From Robertmurraya massiliosenegalensis JC6 (GTDB lineage: Bacteria; Bacillota; Bacilli; Bacillales; Cytobacillaceae), in assembly GCF_000311725.1 (NCBI RefSeq), contig NZ_HE978521.1:31887-81293 (forward strand): 49,407 nucleotides of DNA. The letters are read 5' to 3'. Below are positions 27,601-34,947 of the stretch, in pieces. Each line of letters starts with the position of its first letter. Position 1 is the stretch's first letter. The translations under genes were made by a program, and so were the position numbers. A model generated the notes under the pieces. That model was not told where the DNA came from and did not search any database. It saw only the letters and a list, made by a program, of their open reading frames with translations.

Positions 27601-27887
27601 ATAGTAAAGTAATGAATATGTTAAAAGCCTTAAGAAGGATAATCATTACTGAAAATGAGGAAAACCAATTATCTAGGTTAATGGAAATTTGGGAAAATGG
27701 AGTAATTCCTATAAAAATCACAAAAGAAGTATTATCCTCAACAAAGGGAATGACAGATCCACTTAAAGTATTCAATACAATATTAAATATCGTGCCAAAA
27801 CAATACTTAGCTACAGATGAAAAAATTATAGATAAAATGGAAGGCGATATTGAAATCATCTTGTCTTCATATCTGCAAAAGGGGTAA
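24693..27887 (+). CDS. PLD-family nuclease / SF2 (SNF2-like) helicase fusion of a restriction-like system
   Basis: The 1064-aa protein has two parts. Residues about 25-180 form a phospholipase-D-like nuclease half-site: H138-x-K140 (IHAKVY), GSSNFS (161-166) and Glu175 (NNLEFNVE). Residues about 250-860 form a superfamily 2 helicase: motif I DVVGLGKT (about 282-289), motif II DEAH (352-355), motif III SATP (381-384), and C-terminal motifs V-VI (TTDVLAEGINL and QRVGRINR at about 757-764). The last 200 residues are unassigned. A single HKD motif implies dimerisation, as in BfiI-type PLD nucleases. AAGGTGAG precedes the ATG; the methyltransferase starts 6 nt after the stop. Base use is clearly more AT-rich than in the ribosomal genes. 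I infer an ATP-dependent DNA translocase-nuclease acting on unmodified DNA. Confidence 0.85.
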   Translation: MIHNDLTFFTNEEENTLQARFAKVLRSHTQFFDILVGYFRTSGFFELYQSLEEIEKIRILVRINVDKKTVELIHAGENDQLSFHFSSKEIKDHYKKVVTKELESSDDTNKVELGIKKFIEYIKSEKLQIRVYPHSPIHAKVYIMRKDLTKVPDQFGSVITGSSNFSSAGLINNLEFNVELKDYRDVTFALERFEKLWSEGIEVSEEYIDTITNNTWLREDITPYEIYLKFLYEFFKEEINSDKESLEGVFLPEGYKKLQYQEDAVSRAKKILDAYGGVFIADVVGLGKTYICAMLAQRLKKGKKLVICPPVLKDYWKRVMLEFDVSVRVESMGKLDRLIEEGLEGYSYVFIDEAHRFRNQETESYQKLHQICYGKKVILISATPQNNNLNDIANQIYLFQNKHNSDVIPNVKNIERFFANLQKRLEEHDRSSPEYHIMVQENSKEIRDKVLQNIMVRRTRREIEKYYEQDLKKQGLNFPKLTSPKRIIYQFNESVEDIFNKTIEVIQQLNYARYRPLTYLKRRESPEFATMLVGQRNMGGFMKSILVKRLESSFYAFGKTIERFINSYKKFIEMYNNGAIYISKKVNIYDLLDNGNEEDVLRFIESEDIQKYMSFEFEQHFIEELREDLTLLERIKYLWSNIQTDPKLDDFIHYLQNDHVLQNNKILIFTESMETAEYLHKELNQVRPEEIILFTGKSSDHLRNEIEYNFNPDYKGNEYQNYSILVTTDVLAEGINLHKSNVIVNYDLPWNPTKIMQRVGRINRVGTKHKELFVYNFFPTSQSSKHLSLEQNIITKIQAFHDTLGEDFKYLSDEEEVSSHELFGRRFLDKLQSFHDNDFEESESELKYLKLLRKVRDESPEIFNKIKMLPKKARSGSLSANVNEEAVLTFFRKGALKKFLITDTSVNRGTELRLFDALNLIEADESTKSLKISSKYYEYLDINKKSFLESISTEEQIIGSKASIKRNKSDSKVMNMLKALRRIIITENEENQLSRLMEIWENGVIPIKITKEVLSSTKGMTDPLKVFNTILNIVPKQYLATDEKIIDKMEGDIEIILSSYLQKG

Positions 27888-27892
27888 TACGG

Positions 27893-30800
27893 GTGGCAAA
27901 GCTAAAAAGGGAATTGATTAAAGATGTGTTTGAAGCAAAATTTAATTTAGAAGCATTTAAAAAATTAATGATTGAGCTGTTTAACGGGAATATCATACAC
28001 CATAAAACAAATGGCGAATCCATGATTGAAAAAGAGTACCAAGAGCATATAAAGTCCTTTCATAGCTTATTTACCTATGAAACAAACGGTAAGAAAGTTT
28101 TAATTTTAACAGTAGAGTTATTTGAAGAAATAATGATTAAGAGGTCTAGAAATATCCAAAGAAACTTTGTGGCTAAATTATTGGAAATAAATGAATATGA
28201 TGCAGCGATTGTAGCTTTTTATTCAGCATTTCACGATGATTGGCGATTGTCCTTTGTTAACTTGGAGTATGAATTTACTGAAAAGGGACTTACGAAAAAG
28301 ATTACTCACCCTAGAAGATCTTCCTTTTTAGTGGGGCAAAAGGAGCCGAGCCATACTGCAAAAAAACAATTACTAACATTGTTTTCCGTGGATGAACCTA
28401 CTTTTGAAGACATGGAAAATGCCTTTAGTGTAGAAATGGTTACTAAGGAATTTTTCGATAAATACAAGGAGAAATATCTTGAACTTAAGGATCATTTAGA
28501 TAATGATAAAGAATTTTTAGCGGTTTCTGCTGAAAAGGGATTTAATAGCGAAGAATTTGCTAAAAAGCTACTTGGTCAAATAGCCTTCCTATACTTTTTA
28601 CAAAAGAAAGGGTGGCTAGGCGTACAAGCAGTTCCCGAAAAACTTTCTACTAAGGAATTTACTGATATTTTTAATACCTTAGAAACCGAAGATGCTCGAG
28701 ATATATTCAGCAAATCCTTTTCAAAAAGGAATCATGATGACTATGTCTTGCATAAAAAAATGATTAAAGAGTTAAGTGAAGTAGAGGCTGAAATCCTGGC
28801 GCAGTCCTTTAAAGGTACCAAACATTACAAGCAATTTGGTAAAGGTGACAAAAGCTTTATTCGAAATTTATTTAATCAAAAGGATGAAAACTCTAATTAC
28901 TTTAATGATTATTTAGAGCCATTGTTCTACGAAGCATTAAACCAAAAACGGGGAGAAACACATTATTATACACCATTTAATATGCGTATCCCGTTCTTAA
29001 ATGGTGGCTTATTTGAACCTTTAGAAGGATATAATTGGAGAGATAATGATTTTCATATCCCAGACTTTATTTTTTCAAATAAGGATGAAACCGGGATATT
29101 GGATGTTTTTGATTTATATAATTTTACGATTAATGAATCTGAACCTTTGGAAACCGAAGTGGCGATTGATCCGGAAATGTTAGGGAAAATATTTGAAAAC
29201 TTATTAGAAATATCCGATAGAAAAAGCAAAGGTGCATATTATACACCACGTGAAATCGTACATTATATGTGTCAGGAAAGTCTGATAAATTTCATTTGGA
29301 ACAAGCTAGGAATAGATAAAGACGATTTACGGAAGTTTGTTGAAATTCATGATATTGCACAAGGTAAATTAAAACATTTTGCTGAGAATAATTCGTTAAT
29401 TCCTGAATCCATAATAAATAATTGCCAAGCTATAGACAATGCGTTAGAGAATGTAAAGATTGCAGACCCAGCAGTTGGCTCAGGTGCCTTTGCTTTAGGT
29501 ATGTTAATTGAAATTGTAAAAATTAGAAGTAACTTAACACCATTAATGTCAAAAAACATAGATGAAGAAGAGCTTCAGTCCTTTTACCGTAGTAGAACCC
29601 CTTATCATTTAAAATTAAAAACAATGCAAAATAACATCTTTGCAGTTGATATTGATTTTAGTGCAACTGATATTACAAAATTAAGACTTTGGTTATCCTT
29701 AATTGTTGATGATGAAATAAACACTGTAAATCCATTACCTAATTTAGAATGTAATATTAAAACGGGCAACAGTCTAATACAAGAGTTTAAAGGAATTAAA
29801 CTTTTTGATGATAAATTGTTGAAAGCTAGATCTGTTTCCCAAAAGGGTAGAAAAAAAGATGATAAGTTACAACTTGATTTATTTAAGGATCAAAGGGAGG
29901 AAATTCTCAAAAATTTAAATAGCTTCCAAAGGCAGTTATTTAACGAACACGATAAGGACGTTAAGAACGACCTTAAGAATAAAATTGAAAAATTGGAATG
30001 GATATTAATTGAATACGAATTAGATAGGAACAAGAACCAGGAAGGTTTAGCTTTGATTGAAAAACTAAAAAAACAGAGAAGTAAGCCCTTCTTTCTTTGG
30101 AAACAGGTGTTTTCTGAAATCTTTATGAATAATGGTGGTTTCGATATTGTAATAGGAAATCCACCTTATGGAGCAAAGGTAAGTAAAGAAGAAAAGCTAG
30201 TCATTCAAAAAAAGATGATTGATACCAATAACTCGAATAGTGCGTCTGTATTTATAGACTATTCTAAAAACTACCTTTTAAATGAACAGGGTATTTTGTC
30301 TTTTATTGTTCCTAAATCGCTGCTTTACTCTGAAAAATGGTTTTCACTTGTACAAGCTCTAAATCGAAATACCGAGATATTAGTGGATGTAGAAAAGGCT
30401 TTTGAAAAAGTAAAATTGGAACAAGTTGTTTTTATATATAATAAAAATTTCGAAAGTACTGCTTACACAGGGAAAAAATTTATTGATAAAAAATTTGTTC
30501 AGTCAACTTCAATTAATAATGACTTAGTTAATAAATTTAGAGCATGGATTTGCGATGTTAAGGTCGAGGATTTAGATATTGTCAACAGCTTGAAGAATGA
30601 TTTGATCCCAATGAGCAAAATCTCGACTACTAAAAGAGGAGTAGGTCTACAAAAATTCCTAAAGGATGAGGGAGACATTCCCGTTGTAGGTGGAAAGAAT
30701 CTTGATCGATTCATGATGAAAGGCCATAAAGGCTATATAGCAAAAGATATGATTGAGGGCCATCAAACAAAATTGGCATTTATGCAACAACCCAAAATTA

Positions 30801-31261
30801 TGTCGCAGGATTTAGTTGCTCATATACAAAACCCAGTACCACGAATACGAATAACATCTTGCTATGATCTGAGCGGAAAAATATTAAGTGTTGACACTGT
30901 GCAAAATACAGTGATTACGGATGATCATTTTGATGGGTACTTTATTGAAGGACTTTTAAATTCAAATTTTGTAAGCTGGTACACATATAAATTTATTTAT
31001 TGTTCTGCAATTAGAACAATGCATTTTGATAATGGTTACATTGGGAAGATTGTCATTCCCGCTGCAACTAAAGATCAGCAACGACCTATTATAGAAATTG
31101 TGAAAAATATTCATCGTTTAAATGAAAGTTCATTTAATGGATTAGACGAGCATCAATCAAAAGAAATAAAAAAATATATCAATGAACTAAACACATATGT
31201 ATATAACTTATACGGTTTAACAGCAAATCAAATAGAGGTTATTGAAAGAACCTTTAGATAA
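27893..31261 (+). CDS. Eco57I/PglX-like adenine-specific DNA methyltransferase with TaqI-like specificity domain
   Basis: The 1122-aa protein starts at GTG, 8 nt after AAAAGGGG. Residues 1-150 are a family-typical N-terminal region (SFLVGQKEPSHTA near 146-158). A linker with FLNGGLFEP and KGAYYTPREIVHYM leads into the SAM-dependent catalytic domain: motif I DPAVGSGAF (from residue 525) and motif IV NPPY (756-759), the N6-adenine type. The C-terminal 250 residues (KISTTKRGVG onward) resemble the TaqI-like target recognition domain. I see no PD-(D/E)xK nuclease in the N-terminus, so cleavage would fall to the partner protein. It is coupled to the helicase gene and AT-rich like it. The likely role is modification of the host recognition site in a defence system. 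Confidence 0.87.
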   Translation: MAKLKRELIKDVFEAKFNLEAFKKLMIELFNGNIIHHKTNGESMIEKEYQEHIKSFHSLFTYETNGKKVLILTVELFEEIMIKRSRNIQRNFVAKLLEINEYDAAIVAFYSAFHDDWRLSFVNLEYEFTEKGLTKKITHPRRSSFLVGQKEPSHTAKKQLLTLFSVDEPTFEDMENAFSVEMVTKEFFDKYKEKYLELKDHLDNDKEFLAVSAEKGFNSEEFAKKLLGQIAFLYFLQKKGWLGVQAVPEKLSTKEFTDIFNTLETEDARDIFSKSFSKRNHDDYVLHKKMIKELSEVEAEILAQSFKGTKHYKQFGKGDKSFIRNLFNQKDENSNYFNDYLEPLFYEALNQKRGETHYYTPFNMRIPFLNGGLFEPLEGYNWRDNDFHIPDFIFSNKDETGILDVFDLYNFTINESEPLETEVAIDPEMLGKIFENLLEISDRKSKGAYYTPREIVHYMCQESLINFIWNKLGIDKDDLRKFVEIHDIAQGKLKHFAENNSLIPESIINNCQAIDNALENVKIADPAVGSGAFALGMLIEIVKIRSNLTPLMSKNIDEEELQSFYRSRTPYHLKLKTMQNNIFAVDIDFSATDITKLRLWLSLIVDDEINTVNPLPNLECNIKTGNSLIQEFKGIKLFDDKLLKARSVSQKGRKKDDKLQLDLFKDQREEILKNLNSFQRQLFNEHDKDVKNDLKNKIEKLEWILIEYELDRNKNQEGLALIEKLKKQRSKPFFLWKQVFSEIFMNNGGFDIVIGNPPYGAKVSKEEKLVIQKKMIDTNNSNSASVFIDYSKNYLLNEQGILSFIVPKSLLYSEKWFSLVQALNRNTEILVDVEKAFEKVKLEQVVFIYNKNFESTAYTGKKFIDKKFVQSTSINNDLVNKFRAWICDVKVEDLDIVNSLKNDLIPMSKISTTKRGVGLQKFLKDEGDIPVVGGKNLDRFMMKGHKGYIAKDMIEGHQTKLAFMQQPKIMSQDLVAHIQNPVPRIRITSCYDLSGKILSVDTVQNTVITDDHFDGYFIEGLLNSNFVSWYTYKFIYCSAIRTMHFDNGYIGKIVIPAATKDQQRPIIEIVKNIHRLNESSFNGLDEHQSKEIKKYINELNTYVYNLYGLTANQIEVIERTFR

Positions 31262-31266
31262 TATTT

Positions 31267-31299
31267 TTTAACACACCTTTTATGGGTGTGTTTTTTATT
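31267..31299 (+). terminator. Terminator of the restriction-like operon
   Basis: AACACACC and GGGTGTGTT form a hairpin with a TTTTAT loop and run into TTTTTT. It starts about 8 nt after the methyltransferase stop codon, so the next gene is probably expressed separately. Confidence 0.75.
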
Positions 31300-31359
31300 G
31301 ATGAAGGAAAAAACGCATGGTTTGTAGAATATCAATATAAAAAAGAAAGAGGGGTTTTT

Positions 31360-31776
31360 ATGAACGATAGTCAATTTTTTGAAGTACTAGGTTTTTTGAG
31401 TAACAGGAATATATTAATCGAAGCTGAGGTATCAAAAAAAGTTGCAACTAAGTTTGAAAGGGAATACCTAGAAATGACAGGTGAGCTTGTTAGAGGAGTA
31501 CCGGAATATTATATAATTGACGACAAATGGGGAAAAGAATTAAGGGTCTATATTTCAGACATAGCTAATGTTCCTAGCCAATTAAGTAGTATTTTGAGAA
31601 CTGATACATACAAAGGCTACCCGGCGAGATTTAATAATAATGATATTATTACTCGAATGTTCAGGTATGGATTTCGTATAGCTTCGGTCCAGGATAGGGC
31701 ATTAATTGAGAAATCAATACCAGCAGACTATCAAGGAGATTTCAAGAAGGGCCAAGAAATTATACTTTTGAAGTAA
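31360..31776 (+). CDS. Uncharacterised 138-aa protein next to the restriction-like pair
   Basis: I do not recognise this protein. It starts MNDSQFFEVLGFLSNRNILI, is soluble and charged, and has no membrane segment, signal peptide or cysteine motif. I chose the ATG at 31360, about 6 nt after AAGAAAGAGGGG. A longer frame from 31282 would begin inside the preceding terminator. The AT-rich base use matches the two upstream genes, so it may have arrived with them. It may be an accessory, immunity or regulatory protein, but nothing in the sequence shows which. Confidence 0.65.
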   Translation: MNDSQFFEVLGFLSNRNILIEAEVSKKVATKFEREYLEMTGELVRGVPEYYIIDDKWGKELRVYISDIANVPSQLSSILRTDTYKGYPARFNNNDIITRMFRYGFRIASVQDRALIEKSIPADYQGDFKKGQEIILLK

Positions 31777-31793
31777 GAAATGTCCTATGAACC

Positions 31794-31828
31794 AAAGTGT
31801 GTTGATATAACAGCACACCTTGGTTACA
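31794..31828. terminator. Imperfect hairpin between convergent genes
   Basis: CCAAAGTGTGTTG pairs with CAGCACACCTTGG around ATATAA, with two G-U pairs. It lies between the 138-aa gene and the convergent 229-aa gene. No T-run follows on either strand, so it may act as an RNA stability element instead of a terminator. Confidence 0.4.
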
Positions 31829-31863
31829 GGTATACGAACTATCCTGTTAGCTTAGGTGAAGCA

Positions 31864-32553
31864 TTACCATTTCATCAGTTCATTTAGAAATACCCTTTCA
31901 TCCTTAACTTCTGTATCGGTATCTTTGATAACTACATAATGTTCATCAATTCCCCTAATATTAATGGTCGTTACCTTATATTTTTTGGTTTTGTCAATCT
32001 TAATGAAAATCATTTTCGCAGGATCTTGATAGTGTAAAATAATCCATACATTTTCATCGGGATGATTTTTAATATATTCAATTTTATCCGGTCTAATCCA
32101 GTAATCTGACCCTCTCATTTTTTCCGATCCAGAAACCTCTATTTTAGCAACTTCATCAGTCTGAACTTGTACGCTTAAATCGGGTGAGCCATGTTCTTTC
32201 GTATGGGTAAAGATGGCATCTGTGGAATCAGCTCCAAAACCGATAATCTCAACGCTAATATCGCTTCGCTTTGTTTCAATATACTTTTTAACTGCTTCAA
32301 TTCTAACCTTTTCTCTTTCCCAAGAGCCATTGTTATACAGCGTTTTCCACTTAAATTCATTTTCGAACTTTAGTTGTTTAATATCAACATCCATGCCTTC
32401 TTTTAAGTCCCAGGATTGATATATAGCAGGATGCACCCATGTCGTGGAACCATCACGAAAATCAATATAATATCTTACAACGGCTGTTTCCCCTTTTGGT
32501 ATCCAAGGTTTAATTCTCAAAATTACTGCCAATTTAGTTGCCCCTTTCACCAT
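31864..32553 (-). CDS. Uncharacterised 229-aa protein with possible restriction-endonuclease-like fold
   Basis: The soluble protein has a segment that looks like a PD-(D/E)xK core: GSPDLSVQVQ, then KIEVSGSEKMRG and YWIRPDKIEYIKNHP, ending in strand-like VWIILHY. The spacing Asp...Glu-x-Ser resembles D...E-x-K with the lysine replaced. The fold assignment is inference. An N-terminal strand-rich region (VVRYYIDFRDGSTTWVHP) is of unknown type. A TTG at 32532, 9 nt after AAAGGGG, is a possible better start than the ATG at 32553. It lies next to the restriction-like locus on the opposite strand and may belong to the same island. Confidence 0.7.
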   Translation of the reverse strand: MVKGATKLAVILRIKPWIPKGETAVVRYYIDFRDGSTTWVHPAIYQSWDLKEGMDVDIKQLKFENEFKWKTLYNNGSWEREKVRIEAVKKYIETKRSDISVEIIGFGADSTDAIFTHTKEHGSPDLSVQVQTDEVAKIEVSGSEKMRGSDYWIRPDKIEYIKNHPDENVWIILHYQDPAKMIFIKIDKTKKYKVTTINIRGIDEHYVVIKDTDTEVKDERVFLNELMKW

Positions 32554-32678
32554 TTCTCTAACCTTACACTAATTTGACTAAATTTCCATTTATCCTCTTT
32601 TTAGTATATATGAAAAATATATTAGAATATAATTAAATCTTTCTGCTCTCCAAACTGTCTTTTTAAGTGCTTTAAAAT

Positions 32679-32724
32679 TTGACTTCATCTTCAAACAGGA
32701 ATATTATCTAATAGTGTTAGATAA
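32679..32724 (+). promoter_or_regulatory. Promoter and palindromic operator of the marR-ABC operon
   Basis: TTGACT (32679-32684), a 17-nt spacer and TATTAT (32702-32707) form a sigma-A promoter. A perfect 8-bp inverted repeat, TTATCTAA-N5-TTAGATAA (32704-32724), overlaps the -10 box and start site. A 21-nt palindrome in this position upstream of a MarR gene is what an autoregulatory operator looks like. Binding by the encoded MarR is inference. Confidence 0.75.
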
Positions 32725-32741
32725 AAGAGAGGGGAGAGATC

Positions 32742-33176
32742 ATGACCTACAAAGAGCTAGCAAATGAACTGTTTGATACGATGAAAAAAATCATTCATAA
32801 ACCCTTTCAGAAAAAAGTAGGAGATATCACGCAAGGGGAACGAAGAATTTTAGGATTTCTTACCTTTGAAGGAGATGGGCTAACAGCAGGTGAGCTCAGC
32901 GAAAAGCTTCACTTTAGCACTCCTCGAATTGCATCTGTATTAAAAAGTTTAGAGAAGAAAGATTTTATTAAGCGTGATCGAGATCCAAAGGATAAAAGGG
33001 TTGTTGTCGTTCATATTACGGATACGGGGAAAAGCTTTGTATTAGAAGAGCATGAAAAGGCGATGATGATGCTTGAAGAGCTTCTCGCAAAACTAGGGGA
33101 AAAGGATACAAAGGAATTAATCAGAATTATGTCTCGCATCGTCGAAATCACAAACAAGAGTGAAAAAGGGGATTAA
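32742..33176 (+). CDS. MarR-family transcriptional regulator
   Basis: The 144-aa protein has the winged helix-turn-helix of MarR regulators: helices around LTAGELSEKLHFSTPRIASVLKSLEK and the wing DRDPKDKRVVVVHITDTG. Flanking helices would form the dimer. GAGAGGGGAGA precedes the ATG. It is the first gene of an operon with two ABC exporter genes and lies just downstream of a palindrome over its promoter. The simplest model is ligand-relieved repression of the exporter. Confidence 0.88.
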   Translation: MTYKELANELFDTMKKIIHKPFQKKVGDITQGERRILGFLTFEGDGLTAGELSEKLHFSTPRIASVLKSLEKKDFIKRDRDPKDKRVVVVHITDTGKSFVLEEHEKAMMMLEELLAKLGEKDTKELIRIMSRIVEITNKSEKGD

Positions 33177-33183
33177 AAAAATC

Positions 33184-34947
33184 ATGGTGAAAATCTTAAA
33201 ATACCTTGAGAAAAAAGATTGGCTTCTCATATTGGGCTGTTTGGTATTCATCGTAACCCAGGTTTGGCTGGATTTAAAGCTACCTGATTATATGTATGAG
33301 ATTACGATGCTTGTCCAAACAGAAGGAAGTCAAATGAGTGACATTTTGTTACAAGGTGGCTATATGCTTATATGTGCAGTTGGCAGTATGGCTGCAGCGA
33401 TTGTGGTCGGTTACTTTGCGGCAAAAGTGGCCGCAGGATTTGCAGTTCGCTTGCGTGGAAAAGTGTTTGAAAAGACGATGTCCTTTTCCATGGAAGAGAT
33501 CAATGGTTTCTCAACGGCTAGTTTAATTACTCGGTCTACAAATGATATTACACAGATTCAATTATTGATTGCCATGGGGCTTCAGGCCATTGTAAAGGCA
33601 CCGATTTTGGCTGTATGGGCGATCGCAAAAATTATGGGGAAGAGCTGGCAATGGACGGCTGCAACCGGGTTTGCGGTAGTATTCTTAATTTTATTATTAT
33701 CAATGGTGATTTTTATCGCGATGCCAAAATTTAAAGTCATTCAAGGCCTCACCGATAACTTGAACCGCGTAACTCGAGAAAACTTAACAGGAATACGAGT
33801 TGTGCGAGCTTACAATGCAGAGGATTATCAGGAAGCAAAATTTGAAAAAGCAAATGAGGATTTAACGAAAACGAATTTGTTCGTCACTCGATTGATGGCT
33901 CTTATGCAACCAAGCATGGGTTTAATAATGTCGGGAATAAGCTTATCGATCTATTGGATTGGGGCCTATCTCATATACAATGCCGCAATGGTCGATCGAT
34001 TACCGCTATTTTCTGATATGGTTGTTTTCTCTTCCTATGCGATGCAAGTCATTATGGCGTTTATGCTCCTATCGATTGTGTTCTTTTTGCTACCAAGAGC
34101 ATCCGTATCGGCAAAGCGGATCAATGAAGTATTAGATACAAAGGCAAAGATTGTTGATGGAAACCTGACTGAAGGAAAAGAAGGACAAGTGGGAGAAGTG
34201 GAGTTCAAAAATGTTAGCTTCAAATATCCTGATGCGGCCGATTCTATTTTGCAAAACATTAACTTTAAGGCAAGTGTTGGGGAAACTGTCGCTTTTATTG
34301 GGTCTACTGGGAGCGGGAAAAGTACATTGATCAATCTAATTCCACGATTCTATGATGCGACCGAAGGGGAAATATTGGTCGATGGGGTAAATGTCAAAGA
34401 CTATACCCAAGAGGCGCTTCATAATAAGCTTGGCTACGTATCGCAAAAAGCCGTGTTATTTAGCGGTACGGTTTCATCAAATGTTTCATATGGCGACAAT
34501 GGACAAAATGATCCAGGTGAGGAAGTCGTGAAAAAAGCGATTGAAATTGCCCAAGGTAAGGATTTTGTGGAAAAAATGGAAGGTCAATACGAGGCAAGTG
34601 TCGCCCAAGGAGGTACCAATATTTCCGGAGGGCAAAAGCAAAGGCTATCCATTGCACGTGCGATTGCAAGAAAGCCGGAAATTTATCTATTTGATGATTC
34701 ATTTTCTGCTCTCGATTATAAGACAGATCGAGTGTTGCGCTCAGCTCTCAAAAAAGAAATCGACAACGCCACCACTTTAATTGTCGCTCAACGGATTGGG
34801 ACGATTATAGACGCCGACCGGATCATTGTGCTGGATCAAGGAAAAGTGGCGGGAATAGGTACACATGAAGAGTTAATGAAAAGCTGCAGTGTATATCAAG
34901 AAATTGCGTATTCCCAATTAACGAAGGAGGAGCTTGAAGTTGGCTAA
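33184..34947 (+). CDS. Heterodimeric ABC exporter half, degenerate-site subunit
   Basis: The 587-aa protein has an N-terminal six-helix ABC transmembrane domain (about 1-310) and a C-terminal ATPase domain with Walker A (GSTGSGKST) and signature ISGGQKQR. Its Walker B reads IYLFDDSFSALD, with Asp where the catalytic Glu is expected. The switch histidine is replaced by Gln (IVAQRIGT). This is the pattern of the non-catalytic partner in heterodimeric multidrug exporters such as TM287/288 or LmrCD. I prefer the ATG at 33184, after AAAGGGGA; a GTG at 33160 overlaps marR. The substrate is unknown. Confidence 0.9.
   Translation: MVKILKYLEKKDWLLILGCLVFIVTQVWLDLKLPDYMYEITMLVQTEGSQMSDILLQGGYMLICAVGSMAAAIVVGYFAAKVAAGFAVRLRGKVFEKTMSFSMEEINGFSTASLITRSTNDITQIQLLIAMGLQAIVKAPILAVWAIAKIMGKSWQWTAATGFAVVFLILLLSMVIFIAMPKFKVIQGLTDNLNRVTRENLTGIRVVRAYNAEDYQEAKFEKANEDLTKTNLFVTRLMALMQPSMGLIMSGISLSIYWIGAYLIYNAAMVDRLPLFSDMVVFSSYAMQVIMAFMLLSIVFFLLPRASVSAKRINEVLDTKAKIVDGNLTEGKEGQVGEVEFKNVSFKYPDAADSILQNINFKASVGETVAFIGSTGSGKSTLINLIPRFYDATEGEILVDGVNVKDYTQEALHNKLGYVSQKAVLFSGTVSSNVSYGDNGQNDPGEEVVKKAIEIAQGKDFVEKMEGQYEASVAQGGTNISGGQKQRLSIARAIARKPEIYLFDDSFSALDYKTDRVLRSALKKEIDNATTLIVAQRIGTIIDADRIIVLDQGKVAGIGTHEELMKSCSVYQEIAYSQLTKEELEVG

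Noticed and set aside
31282-31359. N-terminal extension of the 138-aa gene to 31282
   Set aside because: The extended start lies inside the terminator hairpin and lacks a ribosome binding site. The ATG at 31360 has a good one.
32175-32419. Short open frames on both strands within the 229-aa minus-strand gene
   Set aside because: They overlap the longer frame fully, carry no ribosome binding sites and have no recognisable sequence.
24693-32553. Assignment to DISARM or BREX
   Set aside because: The PLD, helicase and methyltransferase parts recall both, but DrmA/DrmB, PglZ, BrxC and BrxL are absent from the flanks and the PLD is fused to the helicase.
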